Positions 38,280-47,119 are shown, counted from the stretch's first letter. The stretch: DNA of 57,500 bases from Paulinella micropora (GCA_019918135.1 WBZZ01004663.1:1-57500); one strand, 5' to 3'. The notes: a model not told the origin generated them from the sequence alone. Program-made: numbers and translations.

Positions 38280-41200
38280 ATGGCGCAATATAAATCGCTA
38301 TTAGGATTGAATGAGCTAGCTGTTGATAGTCTGGACATAGCCAACCTTGATTTAACGAACACTAATGTTGTAGGCTTAAACACTGATAGGGTGCCAGAAG
38401 ATGCCGACCCCGTAAATCTTTATTTCACTGACGGCCGATTTGATACACGATTGGCTACCAAATCAACAACAGACATTAAAGAAGGAAAAAATCTATACTA
38501 CACTGAGCAACGAGTAAGGGACAATGACGAGGTTAAAGCCTCAACTCAACACCGCTCTAATACAAGTAATCCGCACCAAACCAGTTTATATAATCTCATA
38601 GACACTAACATATCCGCACCAACGGTCGGGCAATACTTAACTTATAATGATGTAGATGGTAAATGGAGGAATACAACCCTGGGGTCAATTGATACACTTT
38701 CAGATGTAGTCATTACAGCACCAGTGGCGATGAATAGTTATCTAACATATAATTCAATAAACTGGGTAAATAAAACATTTCCAATAAATGTGGATGAATT
38801 CGGCAATATTAGTATGGGAGGTTATTTGAACATAACGGGAGTTAATTTATTGAATACAAAAGATGTTGATGATTGGATAACAGAGCACATAGCGAACAAT
38901 GCGAAAGTGTCCGCAGACGGCTCAATTAATACACACAGCGATGTGTTAATTACAGGCACACCCGCCGATAACCAACTACTCATTTGTAGCACAGGACAGT
39001 GGAGAAACACAAACTCTCCATTTCTTAGATTGGATGGCACCGCGAATATGACGGGCGGATTAAATATGGGAGGATTTGCTATTTCAAATGTCGGTAATGT
39101 TGATGGTATTGATGTTTCGGCCCTTGACACTTCGGTGGTTAAACTAACAGGAGACCAAACAATAACAGGGAATAAAATATTTACTACTTATTTGGGTGTA
39201 AAAGATTCAAATCCATTAAATACAGGTAAGTTATTCTTCAACTATAATAATAATATGGGTTCTATTTATTCGTCGGAGGCAGGTGGAGCAACGGGATATC
39301 CACTAAGCATTGTTGGTTCTTCCATACTTCTTGCTCCAACAACAGGGGGTGGAATAACACTGACTGGCAATGTTTTAAATTTTAGTGGCACAACAGCAAT
39401 CAGCGGACTTCCAGCACCATTCTATGACGGCGATGCTTCAACGAAGGCTTACACAGATACGAAACTAGCAAAGGACGGCACAGTGGCTATGACTGGTAGT
39501 TTAAATATGGGAGGATTTAACATAACAAATGTTGGTAATGTTGACGGTATTGATGTTTCTGCTCTTGATACCGCAGTCGTTAAACTAACAGGAGACCAAA
39601 CCATAGCAGGAATTAAAACATTTAGCAGTGAAATCAAAGCAAATGCGGGGATAACAACAACAACATTAACAACAACCGACAACGTTGTAGTAGGAGCAGG
39701 CAAAAGTGTTTTTATTGATAGAAAAGCACTCGCCAACAATAAATTAGTCTTATGGGACGGAGGGATACTATCAACAACTGCGTTTTTTGGATTTGGTATT
39801 GCTAGTCAAACTTTGGTTTATAATGTTAATGCTTCAACTGATAGTCATATATTTTACTATGGCGGGACAAACGAATTATTCAGGATTAACAATGGAGAGG
39901 TTAAGGCTTCAAAGGTAATAACAGCAAGTGCGGGGATATCAACAACCACACTTACCGCGAGTGGGGCGATAACAGCGAATGGCGGACTAAATATGGGAAG
40001 CCAGAGTATAACAAATGTGAATCTTGTTGATGGTGTGGATGTTTCTGTCCTTGACACTTCGGCGGTTAAAACGTCAGGAAACCAAACCATAGCAGGAATT
40101 AAGACATTTAGCAGTGCCCTTGAAATAACTGGAAATTCAACGAACGCAACAACAAAAGGAACATTCGTGGTTTTTAACTCCACAGCCAATATAGGAACTA
40201 TCGGATGCCTTGATATGGGCACGGGCGTAAATTATAACTTTGAAATAAATGCGAAAAAAATAAGTTTCATTATTGATGGAGCGATTGTCGGTTGGGTAAA
40301 TGCTTCGGGGCTAGATTGTAATAGTAGCAAAATAGCCAACCTTGGAACTCCTACATTAGCGACGGATGGAGCGACAAAAGGGTCTGCGGACACATTGGAC
40401 GGGCAAAATGTAAAACTAACAGGAGACCAAACAATAACAGGAATTAAAACATTCAATGGGACGAGAACCGAGATAAAATATCTAACTCTAACAAACACTG
40501 CGGATTTTAATAATGTGGATATCATTAATGGTGGAAATATAACATATAATGGGGCGAGGATATTAAACCAAAACGGAGGAGATATATTCTTTTCACAGAC
40601 ATCAGGTGATTGGCAGTCTTTCTTATATACTTTAAACACTGATTCAAGCGGAACCGCCGACCAAAGAGGCTACCTATTCACTAATGTAGCATTTGATGTA
40701 AAAGGGGCGGGACTTTATATTTCAAAAATTTTGGATAATAAAAGTGCTTCGTCTGATATTGTCCGTTTTAACAATGCGGGCGGTATGCGGTTTTATGGTG
40801 CTTTGGATATGAACAGCAACAACATAACGAGTGGTGGAACAATAACAGGAACTACATTAACGGCAACTGCTGGTATGACTACAACAACGGCAACCGCGAG
40901 TGGATTAATAACGGCAAATGCGGGGATTACATACACGGGAACACTGACATCGGCAACGAATACCAGCGGGGCTAAAATAGGAATTCAGGGGCCAACAGAC
41001 GGAACAAGTGCGAAAGGTATATTCCTATGGGATACAACCAACACTAGCTGGGGAATTTATGCGGCATCTGGCGGAGGTGGAAACACTAGAAGTTTGGCAA
41101 ATGGTTTGGCGGTTTCTGGAAATGATTTTAGTTCGTATAGTTTTCGGTTTAGGGTTGCTAATGATTCTACAATGGGTTTTGTATGGGAGAATTCAGCAGA

Positions 41201-41876
41201 GCAATTGTTGATGTCGTTGAATGGGGCAAATGGAACTTTATGGACAAAGGAATTAATTACAGCAAGTGCGGGAATAACTATTCCAACAACATCCAGCGGT
41301 TTTTTGACACTAAGACAATATCAGGGTGCTACTATCAACCCACAAATATTTATGAAATCAGGAGGATATTCAAATTATGCTGTTGTCTGTGCGATTAATG
41401 GTTTGCTTCACGCTTGGACTACTTCGGACTCAACAGGTGTGAATTCTGGTAATTATGTTTATGTTCCTCTTAATAGTAATTGGACATATACATCGGACAG
41501 AAGGCTAAAATCAGATATTAAAACATTAGAATGTGGAGATTGTTGCGAGAAATTAATGAAGATAAATTGTTGTTCATATTATTGGAAATCAGACGAAAAG
41601 AAAGAAAAAAAAGGCCACGGATTTATTGCGGACGAAGTAAAAAAGATTTTTCCAGAATTTGTATCCGAAAGTGGAATAAAAGCAGACGACGGAGAAGGAT
41701 ACCTTGAAGGCATAACATATACAGACTTCATACCAGTATTAATCAGTGCTTTTCAACATATGGCGGAAAAGGTGATTAATTTAGAAAAAGAAAATAAAAC
41801 TTTACTTAATATATTACAAGATTTAACAAACCATTTAGCAGAAATCAGAGCGGAAGTATTTACAAACCCAATATAG
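38280..41876 (+). CDS. Long fibre protein with C-terminal S74 self-cleaving chaperone domain
   Basis: 1,199 aa from ATG 38,280 (MAQYKSLLGLNELAVDSLDI). The first ~100 residues contain NLYFTDGRFDTRL and NLYYTEQRV, the short motifs common near the start of phage tail fibres. The shaft has repeated blocks: KLTGDQTITG/KTSGNQTIAG with KTF, LNMGGF(A/N)I(S/T)NVGNVDG, and GITTTTLT-type runs. The C-terminus has YTSDRRLKSDIKTLE, the conserved start of peptidase S74 (Ser nucleophile, Lys partner), GHGFIADEV, and a terminal coiled coil. S74 domains trimerise fibres and then cut themselves off. Such fibres are typical of phages and some large viruses. The left element has only the C-terminal third. Confidence 0.8.
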   Translation: MAQYKSLLGLNELAVDSLDIANLDLTNTNVVGLNTDRVPEDADPVNLYFTDGRFDTRLATKSTTDIKEGKNLYYTEQRVRDNDEVKASTQHRSNTSNPHQTSLYNLIDTNISAPTVGQYLTYNDVDGKWRNTTLGSIDTLSDVVITAPVAMNSYLTYNSINWVNKTFPINVDEFGNISMGGYLNITGVNLLNTKDVDDWITEHIANNAKVSADGSINTHSDVLITGTPADNQLLICSTGQWRNTNSPFLRLDGTANMTGGLNMGGFAISNVGNVDGIDVSALDTSVVKLTGDQTITGNKIFTTYLGVKDSNPLNTGKLFFNYNNNMGSIYSSEAGGATGYPLSIVGSSILLAPTTGGGITLTGNVLNFSGTTAISGLPAPFYDGDASTKAYTDTKLAKDGTVAMTGSLNMGGFNITNVGNVDGIDVSALDTAVVKLTGDQTIAGIKTFSSEIKANAGITTTTLTTTDNVVVGAGKSVFIDRKALANNKLVLWDGGILSTTAFFGFGIASQTLVYNVNASTDSHIFYYGGTNELFRINNGEVKASKVITASAGISTTTLTASGAITANGGLNMGSQSITNVNLVDGVDVSVLDTSAVKTSGNQTIAGIKTFSSALEITGNSTNATTKGTFVVFNSTANIGTIGCLDMGTGVNYNFEINAKKISFIIDGAIVGWVNASGLDCNSSKIANLGTPTLATDGATKGSADTLDGQNVKLTGDQTITGIKTFNGTRTEIKYLTLTNTADFNNVDIINGGNITYNGARILNQNGGDIFFSQTSGDWQSFLYTLNTDSSGTADQRGYLFTNVAFDVKGAGLYISKILDNKSASSDIVRFNNAGGMRFYGALDMNSNNITSGGTITGTTLTATAGMTTTTATASGLITANAGITYTGTLTSATNTSGAKIGIQGPTDGTSAKGIFLWDTTNTSWGIYAASGGGGNTRSLANGLAVSGNDFSSYSFRFRVANDSTMGFVWENSAEQLLMSLNGANGTLWTKELITASAGITIPTTSSGFLTLRQYQGATINPQIFMKSGGYSNYAVVCAINGLLHAWTTSDSTGVNSGNYVYVPLNSNWTYTSDRRLKSDIKTLECGDCCEKLMKINCCSYYWKSDEKKEKKGHGFIADEVKKIFPEFVSESGIKADDGEGYLEGITYTDFIPVLISAFQHMAEKVINLEKENKTLLNILQDLTNHLAEIRAEVFTNPI

Positions 41877-41887
41877 TTTTTGAGATC

Positions 41888-41915
41888 GTAAGTGGTTTTT
41901 GAAAAAAGCACTTAC
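41888..41915 (+). promoter_or_regulatory. R2 hairpin element upstream of two-TM gene
   Basis: GTAAGTG, then TTTTT/AAAAA arms, then CACTTAC, preceded by TTTTTGAGATC. It starts 12 bases after the fibre stop and ends 5 bases before the two-TM ATG. It could end the fibre transcript, start the next one, or both. Confidence 0.7.
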
Positions 41916-41920
41916 ACCTA

Positions 41921-42259
41921 ATGCCACCGCCTAGATTACACCCACCACCAATCATAGAGACGGAAGACCTTACACCCGAACTCAAAAACCGTGTGCTAGA
42001 TGTCCAAATTAAACAGGAAGAAAAAAAGTTAGACCACGAATATGAGGACAGCTGGGATTGCTGTTTGACAAAGCGAAAAACTGACAGCCGACTTATTAAA
42101 TACTTATTTCAAATGGGTATCATTATTGCCATCATCACCCTTTGTATCGTGAGGCTATCTGAAAAGAACTTACCGTGCGAGGTTGCTAAAACTTATGTAG
42201 GTATTTTGACCTTGCTTATCGGCATATGCCTTCCATCGCCATCTAGTTCAAAGAAGTGA
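41921..42259 (+). CDS. Two-transmembrane-segment protein
   Basis: 112 aa, homologue of 32,650-32,997. MPPPRLHPPP start, a charged helix (LKNRVLDVQIKQEEKKLDHE), a CC pair, then hydrophobic segments IKYLFQMGIIIAIITLCIV and TYVGILTLLIGICL, with a Ser/Lys tail identical in both copies (PSSSKK). It overlaps the antisense secreted-protein gene by 12 bases at its 3' end. Probably a viral membrane protein; partner unknown. Confidence 0.75.
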   Translation: MPPPRLHPPPIIETEDLTPELKNRVLDVQIKQEEKKLDHEYEDSWDCCLTKRKTDSRLIKYLFQMGIIIAIITLCIVRLSEKNLPCEVAKTYVGILTLLIGICLPSPSSSKK

Positions 42260-42496
42260 GCATTCATACAGATAGACTTTATACCAAGAGCTATCACCAG
42301 CACAGATTAGCGGAATAGCTTCATCAAAACTAACACACCAATCGCTCATCGGCTTATACACACATTTAAATTTGGTTTCTATTCCTTTTTGAATACAATA
42401 AAGACAACTTTCATTTTTTTTATCACTGACCCGTGAATAGAAATCACAGGCTGTCCGACCTAACACAGAGCACACAAATAATAATATTAATAACAT
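42248..42496 (-). CDS. Small secreted cysteine-rich protein
   Basis: 82 aa. The signal peptide MLLILLFVCSVLGR is identical to that of the left copy, whereas the mature part has diverged (IQKGIETKFKCVYKP, VSFDEAIPLICAGD). The cysteine pattern is largely kept, with YEC near the end. Conservation of frame with changed surface residues argues for a real, selected protein. It is antisense to the virion genes and converges with the two-TM gene. Confidence 0.65.
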   Translation of the reverse strand: MLLILLFVCSVLGRTACDFYSRVSDKKNESCLYCIQKGIETKFKCVYKPMSDWCVSFDEAIPLICAGDSSWYKVYLYECSLL

Positions 42497-42518
42497 AATA
42501 TATTATACAAAATATAGT

Positions 42519-42884
42519 ATGAGTGAGTTCAAATACCAAAAGATTATTTTTCTGAGTAATGATTTTGCTGGTGGTAGCAAGACATTTGACAAAAACATTC
42601 AAATGAACTTTACACCAACAAGAATGAATGTTTAGTTTATCCACTATATGAATGATATGACGGAGACGAAAACAAAAATCCTTCATATGGACCGCATTGG
42701 AATTATTGGCACATTCGCCGATAGCAACACCGCAAACATTTCAAATCTAAGCTACAATTTGGGAATTATTAATTGGACAGATGGACAGTATTCGTTTAGG
42801 GTATTGAAAACAGACAATGGCAGTATTGAGACTGACCTGCTAGCTGGAAGAATTGTTATTTGTTTGGAATTTCTCGGTAATTAA
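42519..42884 (+). pseudogene. Conserved 122-aa protein of the virion module, interrupted by TAG
   Basis: Starts at ATG 42,519 (MSEFKYQKIIFLSND). It aligns over its length with the intact protein at 31,216-31,587, apart from a four-residue gap after the PGG/AGG block. TAG at 42,633-42,635 stands where the left copy has AAG (Lys), a single-base change. The rest of the frame is open to 42,884 with a well conserved C-terminus. Function unknown, possibly a capsid-associated protein by position. Confidence 0.7.
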
Positions 42885-42893
42885 AATATAGCG

Positions 42894-43715
42894 ATGGAGA
42901 AAATTAACGATATACGAGTTAGACCAGTCAAGCAAAACGGAGATGGCGACAAGTTGGCAAAAGGATGTAAGTTATTTGATGAGGCATTCGCTAACATTTT
43001 TCTTCTCGCTCGCAAGAAGAGTGGCAAGACGACAGCACTGTTTGAAATCCTGAAACGAACGACCGACAAAAAGACCCGCATTGTTATTATTGCCAGCACG
43101 ATACACAAAGACCACATATACAAAGAAATGGTGAAGCACTTCAAGAAGAAGGGAAACCCAATGGCGATATACACATATTTGAAAACGGACGGATACAGTG
43201 TGATTGATTACGAGTTAGACAAGCTAAACAAGCCAGACGAGGAACAAGAAGGAGAGGTTGTGCGGGACGAGAAAGAAGAACCGAAGCCGAAGTTTTTATA
43301 CTTTGGAAAAGAGGAAGAGAAGAAGCAGGAGGGAGGCGAAAAACCACCGAGACCGAGCAAATACATTACACCAGAAGTTGTTTTCGTGCTAGACGATTTG
43401 GGTAGTGGGCTACGTGATAAATCAGTAAGCGATCTGTTAAAGAAAAACCGCCACTACAAGTCAAAGGTGATTATGAGCTCGCAGTATCTTAACGACCTAA
43501 AACCTGAGGCTATTAAACAGCTGGACTACCTACTCATTTTTCCTGGACAGAGTGTGGATAAAATAGAACTCGTATACAAGCATCTCGATTTGGGCTACGA
43601 CCTTGAATACTTTATTGAAAAATACCACGAGGCGACGAAAGAGAGGTTTAACTTTTTGTATGTTGATTCGGTGTCAGACGAACTGAGACAAAATTTTAAC
43701 TATCGCTTGCGATAG
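42894..43715 (+). CDS. A32/FtsK-HerA-type DNA-packaging ATPase, intact
   Basis: 273 aa. Walker A in LLARKKSGKTTALFEILKR (residues about 37-55), Walker B in VVFVLDDLGSGL (about 160-171), followed by SKVIMSSQYLNDLKPEAIKQ with the sensor-like SSQ. A Lys/Glu/Pro-rich insertion of about 40 residues lies just before Walker B. Length and motif spacing fit the packaging ATPases of Polintons, virophages and NCLDVs, which translocate the genome into the capsid. It follows the 122-aa gene by 9 bases and ends inside a conserved hairpin. Its left-element counterpart is frameshifted. Confidence 0.85.
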   Translation: MEKINDIRVRPVKQNGDGDKLAKGCKLFDEAFANIFLLARKKSGKTTALFEILKRTTDKKTRIVIIASTIHKDHIYKEMVKHFKKKGNPMAIYTYLKTDGYSVIDYELDKLNKPDEEQEGEVVRDEKEEPKPKFLYFGKEEEKKQEGGEKPPRPSKYITPEVVFVLDDLGSGLRDKSVSDLLKKNRHYKSKVIMSSQYLNDLKPEAIKQLDYLLIFPGQSVDKIELVYKHLDLGYDLEYFIEKYHEATKERFNFLYVDSVSDELRQNFNYRLR

Positions 43716-43736
43716 TCTATTGTCCCGCTTGCGGGA
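43700..43736. terminator. Twin perfect hairpins at the end of the ATPase gene
   Basis: CTATCGC TT GCGATAG (43,700-43,715, containing the TAG stop) and TCCCGC TT GCGGGA (43,723-43,736). Both stems are perfect and identical in sequence to those at 30,261-30,297 in the left element. Confidence 0.65.
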
Positions 43737-43796
43737 CTAATTTCAACAAACGATTTTTGTAATTTTATTATTTATTTTTTTACATACATTATATAG

Positions 43797-44108
43797 ATGC
43801 CAACATCACCAGTGACTATTTCACAACCAGCAGGATACAATATAGGATACAATCCAAGCCCAGTCAGTATGCCACAAGCAGGAGGGAAAAGAAAATCAAA
43901 AAAGAAACAAACAGGAGGGAAAATTAACTGGAAAAAAGTAGGAAAAGCGATAGTAGATGCTAATAGGTTTATCAAGAAGAACCAATTGATTTCCAGGGGT
44001 GCTACTTTTCTGAGCGATGTCGGAGTGCCTTATGCGGACCGTGTAGCGAAGGCGGCAATTAAGCAAGGCTACGGCAAGCAACGAGGAGGAGCCGTTAAGT
44101 TTCGTTAA
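43797..44108 (+). CDS. Small basic core-like protein
   Basis: 103 aa, close homologue of 29,833-30,147. Gly/Pro/Asn-rich start (MPTSPVTISQPAGYNIGYNP), basic patch KRKSKKKQTGGK, then a strongly conserved helical part (VGKAIVDANRFIKKNQLISR, GATFLSDVGVPYADRVAKAA) and a Gly/Arg tail. The basic patch would bind DNA. The helical part may be the functional core because it is nearly invariant between the two elements. Adenovirus-like core or membrane-active protein is the best guess from context. Confidence 0.65.
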   Translation: MPTSPVTISQPAGYNIGYNPSPVSMPQAGGKRKSKKKQTGGKINWKKVGKAIVDANRFIKKNQLISRGATFLSDVGVPYADRVAKAAIKQGYGKQRGGAVKFR

Positions 44109-44115
44109 CCCACAA

Positions 44116-44146
44116 TATGGAGGTGCGGAGGCGAAGTATCTGCGAA
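44116..44146 (+). promoter_or_regulatory. R1 leader core, orphan copy
   Basis: TATGGAGGTGCGGAGGCGAA then GTATCTGCGAATG, directly after the small basic gene. Its ATG opens only two codons before TAA, so this copy leads no gene and may be a remnant or a spacer copy. Confidence 0.55.
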
Positions 44147-44190
44147 TGTAAAATCTTATGTTAATTTTTTTCTCTAACATATACGAACCG

Positions 44191-44231
44191 TGCTTCACCA
44201 AAACCGGAGGTGCGGAGGCGAAGTCTCTGCG
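44191..44231 (+). promoter_or_regulatory. R1 leader element upstream of coil-protease gene
   Basis: TGCTTCACCAAAACCGGAGG then TGCGGAGGCGAAGTCTCTGCG, ending at the ATG at 44,232. It corresponds to the triple R1 array before the left coiled-coil gene. Confidence 0.7.
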
Positions 44232-46106
44232 ATGGTTGTAAAAAAACCGCGAAAGAAACAACGACCGCCGAGGATATACAGAACCAAAGATGGCAAGCCA
44301 TATATTAAAGTGAAAGGCAAACGAGCATATCTCAACTTTGGCGAGAAAACGAATGACCTTTCCACACTTCAAATCGTTAAACTATTTCTCAAATATATGA
44401 AAGGGGACACCCCCTTCAACCCCCGAGGTAAAAAAACTAGGGGTCGTAGGGGCGAAGTCCCTACAAAAGCCCGCGAGAAAGTAATTAAGTCCGAATTCAA
44501 CCGCCTTGAACACGAGAACCGCAATCAGGTAAATAATCAGCTAGATAAACTCAAACTGGAAAAGTATGAGCAAATACACGAGCTAGAAAAGAAAGACAAA
44601 GAAGCAAAAGAACAACAAAAGAAAATAGAAGAGCGAGAAGCCGAAACGAAAAGAAATCAACTCGCACTCATACAGACCGAAACAGCTCAAGCTCAAAGAT
44701 TGGCTACTATTGACGGAGAAATAAAAAGACAAAATGCGATTAACGATGCTTTGGTTGAAAGAGCAAGAGCATTGAATGAAGTAAAAGGTGAATTAAAAAG
44801 AAGTGAAAGAAAACAAAGGGAAAGAAAAGGAAGACAGTATGTTTTGTCCGAAAAAGAAGCCATAGCATTTGCGGAGGAAATTAAAAGAAGGAACGATGAA
44901 GCGAAACAACGACAAGACGATTTAAGACAGCAAGCAATGGAAGCAGAACAGAAAGCGGAGGAATCAGACAGAAAAGCATTTATAGCAAATCTAGAAAGAG
45001 CTCAAACACTATTTGCTAGTGGTGGTAAGAAAAGACAGATTAGTGTAAATAGTTTAGCGAAAAAACTAGGGTGGAAAACGAGGGGGAGCAAACACGGAAA
45101 CAAAGATGTTGAAGGCAGAACGGCCAAAGGTTATATTCAAGAAATCATAGCTGTTAGACAGGGCGACCTTAACATAACTCCTGATATGACATTTACTGAA
45201 TTGGAAAATGCTTTAATAGGTCTAACCGCACAGGGTGGAACTGGTGCTAAAAAATTGGAAGACATCATTAAAAAAATATTAACTAAGATGATGATAAAAA
45301 AGCATTTGAAACGAAGTGAATGGAAGGCCAAATCAAAGAAAAAAGAATTAGTAAATACCCTAATAAACAAAATGTATGCCGACCCCAACACATATAAAGC
45401 ACTTTCAAATGAATTCCAGATACAACCATCAACCCCCGAACCACCGCCACAACCAGCACCACCCACAGAAGAGCAACAACCGCCAGCCACCGAACCACCA
45501 GCAGAAGAGCAACCACCAATAGAAGAGCAACCACCGCAACAACCACCACCAGAAGAGCAACAACCGCCACCACTAGAAGAGCAACAAAAACTACCAGCGA
45601 ACTTAGCGGGGGAAGGTAGAGGATTAATGACGGATGAAATAGACGGTATTATGAAAAAGCACGAATGGTATTTGGGGACTGTGGCGAGCGACGAAATAAA
45701 CAAGCTGAAACCAGAACAAAGAAAGAAGTATGGATTTATAATGAACTTAGATAAGTCTAGCCAACCAGGCTCACATTGGATTGCTGTTTGAATTGACACC
45801 ATTAAAGACGACTCTATTGAAATCTACGACCCGCTCGCCCTCTATAAGCCGACTGAGCTATTTCTACACCAAATGAAACAGCTTATTGAAAAGAGTAAGC
45901 CGAGCACTTATCTGCTTATGAAAGTCAATCAAGTCAAAAACCAAAGCGACACGACAGATACTTGCGGATGGCATAGTATACGGTTTCTTTTAGAGCGAGC
46001 AAAAGGGAACCGCTTTAAATTTGCCAGCGGCTGGACGGACTTAAAAGAAAAAGAAGCGGATGAGTTGAAAACACAGAACGGCTACGGCTTTGACACTTTT
46101 ATCTAG
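44232..46106 (+). pseudogene. Fused coiled-coil and adenain-like protease, one in-frame TGA
   Basis: 624 codons from ATG 44,232 (MVVKKPRKKQRPPRIYRTKD), interrupted only by TGA at 45,789-45,791. Residues 1-55 match the left coiled-coil protein. A long Glu/Lys/Gln coiled coil follows (to about residue 270), then a basic region with DLNITPDMTF, a Pro/Glu/Gln linker (PPAEEQPP units) and the protease: GSHW (His), IEIYDPLALY, NQVKNQ (Gln) and DTCGWH (Cys). The TGA lies four codons after the catalytic His, so a terminated product would lack the rest of the active site. In the left element the same protein is split into two overlapping genes with an intact protease. Confidence 0.75.
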
Positions 46107-46157
46107 GTAATTAAAACAAAAAATATATTTTCTATTATATATCCAAAATTAGAGGTG

Positions 46158-46973
46158 ATGGAATACCGTGGTGGGCGAAGTAGCAATATTTACTATGTCA
46201 ATAGCAAAAATAGGATAAACGGCACGGACAGTGATTTCACTCACTCCATTGATATGAAAGGGTTAGACAATCCAACACACTGTAAAATTTTACATATCTA
46301 TGTGCCTAAATCATATTACTCTGTGGCAAGTCCTTACAACACTTTTATTCTAAGTGAGAATGGCGACGAGGCGGTCATTACGATACCCAAAGGAAACTAC
46401 ACAATGAACAACTTAAAAAATAAGCTGGCAGAGGTGCTAACCGCAGAAAGTCCCAACGACTACACATATACAATAACAAGCAACAACACAAACACCGACC
46501 CAGAAGACGGCAAGCTAACATTCACCGTAGCGAACAATCCCATTAACATTCAACCGCGGTTTGTGTTTGATGACGAAACAAGGGTCCACGAAATTATGGG
46601 GTTTGAGCGGTCCTCTACATATTTCTTTGCTAGTAATACCATTAGGTCTCCAAATGTAATAATATTGACGGGCGAAAAGACTTTATATCTACAAAGCGAC
46701 CTCGTCGGCGAAGGCGATAATCACGTGCTCCAAGAAATATACACAGCAAATGAAATCCCGTTTGGCTCTGTTATCTACGACGGAAGCGGGTCGGAGTATG
46801 GCAAAAGATTATCTACGAGTTCAAGCAATGTTTATCGGTTTTACTTGACCGACGAAAACGACCAACCCATTAACCTAAACGGATTGGGTATCGTAATGAC
46901 ATTGTTGATTTACCGCGAAACGAATTATTTTAATTTATTTACATCATTTTTTAATCTACTCAAATCAAGGTAG
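46158..46973 (+). CDS. Penton-like (single jelly-roll) minor capsid protein, intact
   Basis: 271 aa from ATG 46,158 (MEYRGGRSSNIYYVNSKNRI), chosen to match the left copy; an upstream GTG is less likely. Conserved blocks are IYVPKSYYSVASPYNTF, ITIPKGNYTMNNLKNKL, PRFVFDDETRVHEIMGFE, SPNVIILTGEKTLYLQSD and a final hydrophobic strand. The vertex-protein pattern (xYYxV near residue 55, then a GNY turn) is that of Polinton and Polinton-like virus penton proteins. It stands directly upstream of the major capsid gene and is followed at the stop by an R3 element. The left copy is frameshifted. Confidence 0.8.
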   Translation: MEYRGGRSSNIYYVNSKNRINGTDSDFTHSIDMKGLDNPTHCKILHIYVPKSYYSVASPYNTFILSENGDEAVITIPKGNYTMNNLKNKLAEVLTAESPNDYTYTITSNNTNTDPEDGKLTFTVANNPINIQPRFVFDDETRVHEIMGFERSSTYFFASNTIRSPNVIILTGEKTLYLQSDLVGEGDNHVLQEIYTANEIPFGSVIYDGSGSEYGKRLSTSSSNVYRFYLTDENDQPINLNGLGIVMTLLIYRETNYFNLFTSFFNLLKSR

Positions 46974-46998
46974 GGGCCCGCTCCCCCTACAACCCCGC
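46971..46998 (+). terminator. R3 post-stop GC element after penton-like gene
   Basis: The TAG stop is followed directly by GGGGCCCGCTCCCCCTACAA and CCCCGC. GGGG pairs with CCCC across CCCGCT. It precedes an R2 hairpin by about 28 bases, so a stop element and a start element are both packed between penton and capsid genes. Confidence 0.5.
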
Positions 46999-47025
46999 AC
47001 AGTAAAAATATAGGTTTTTGAGATC

Positions 47026-47054
47026 GTAAGTGGTTTTTGAAAAAAAGCACTTAC
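47026..47054 (+). promoter_or_regulatory. R2 hairpin element upstream of major capsid gene
   Basis: GTAAGTG ... CACTTAC with T-run and A-run arms, preceded by TTTTTGAGATC. The capsid ATG is 66 bases downstream, farther than in the left element (about 6 bases), which suggests a DNA or promoter signal rather than one tied to the ribosome. Confidence 0.7.
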
Positions 47055-47119
47055 AATTAATTAATTTATTTTTTTCTCATATTAAAATATAAGACAACTG
47101 AAAAAAGAAGAAAAACGAA

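Noticed and set aside
19331..45791. Alternative genetic code with TGA as sense (TGA at 19,331, 19,967 and 45,789 in otherwise open viral frames)
   Set aside because: Trp is encoded by TGG throughout, TGA ends several intact-looking genes (for example the inverted lectin-like part and the Cys-rich genes' neighbours), and other lesions are TAG (42,633) and TAA (36,556). Ordinary decay explains the mix better.
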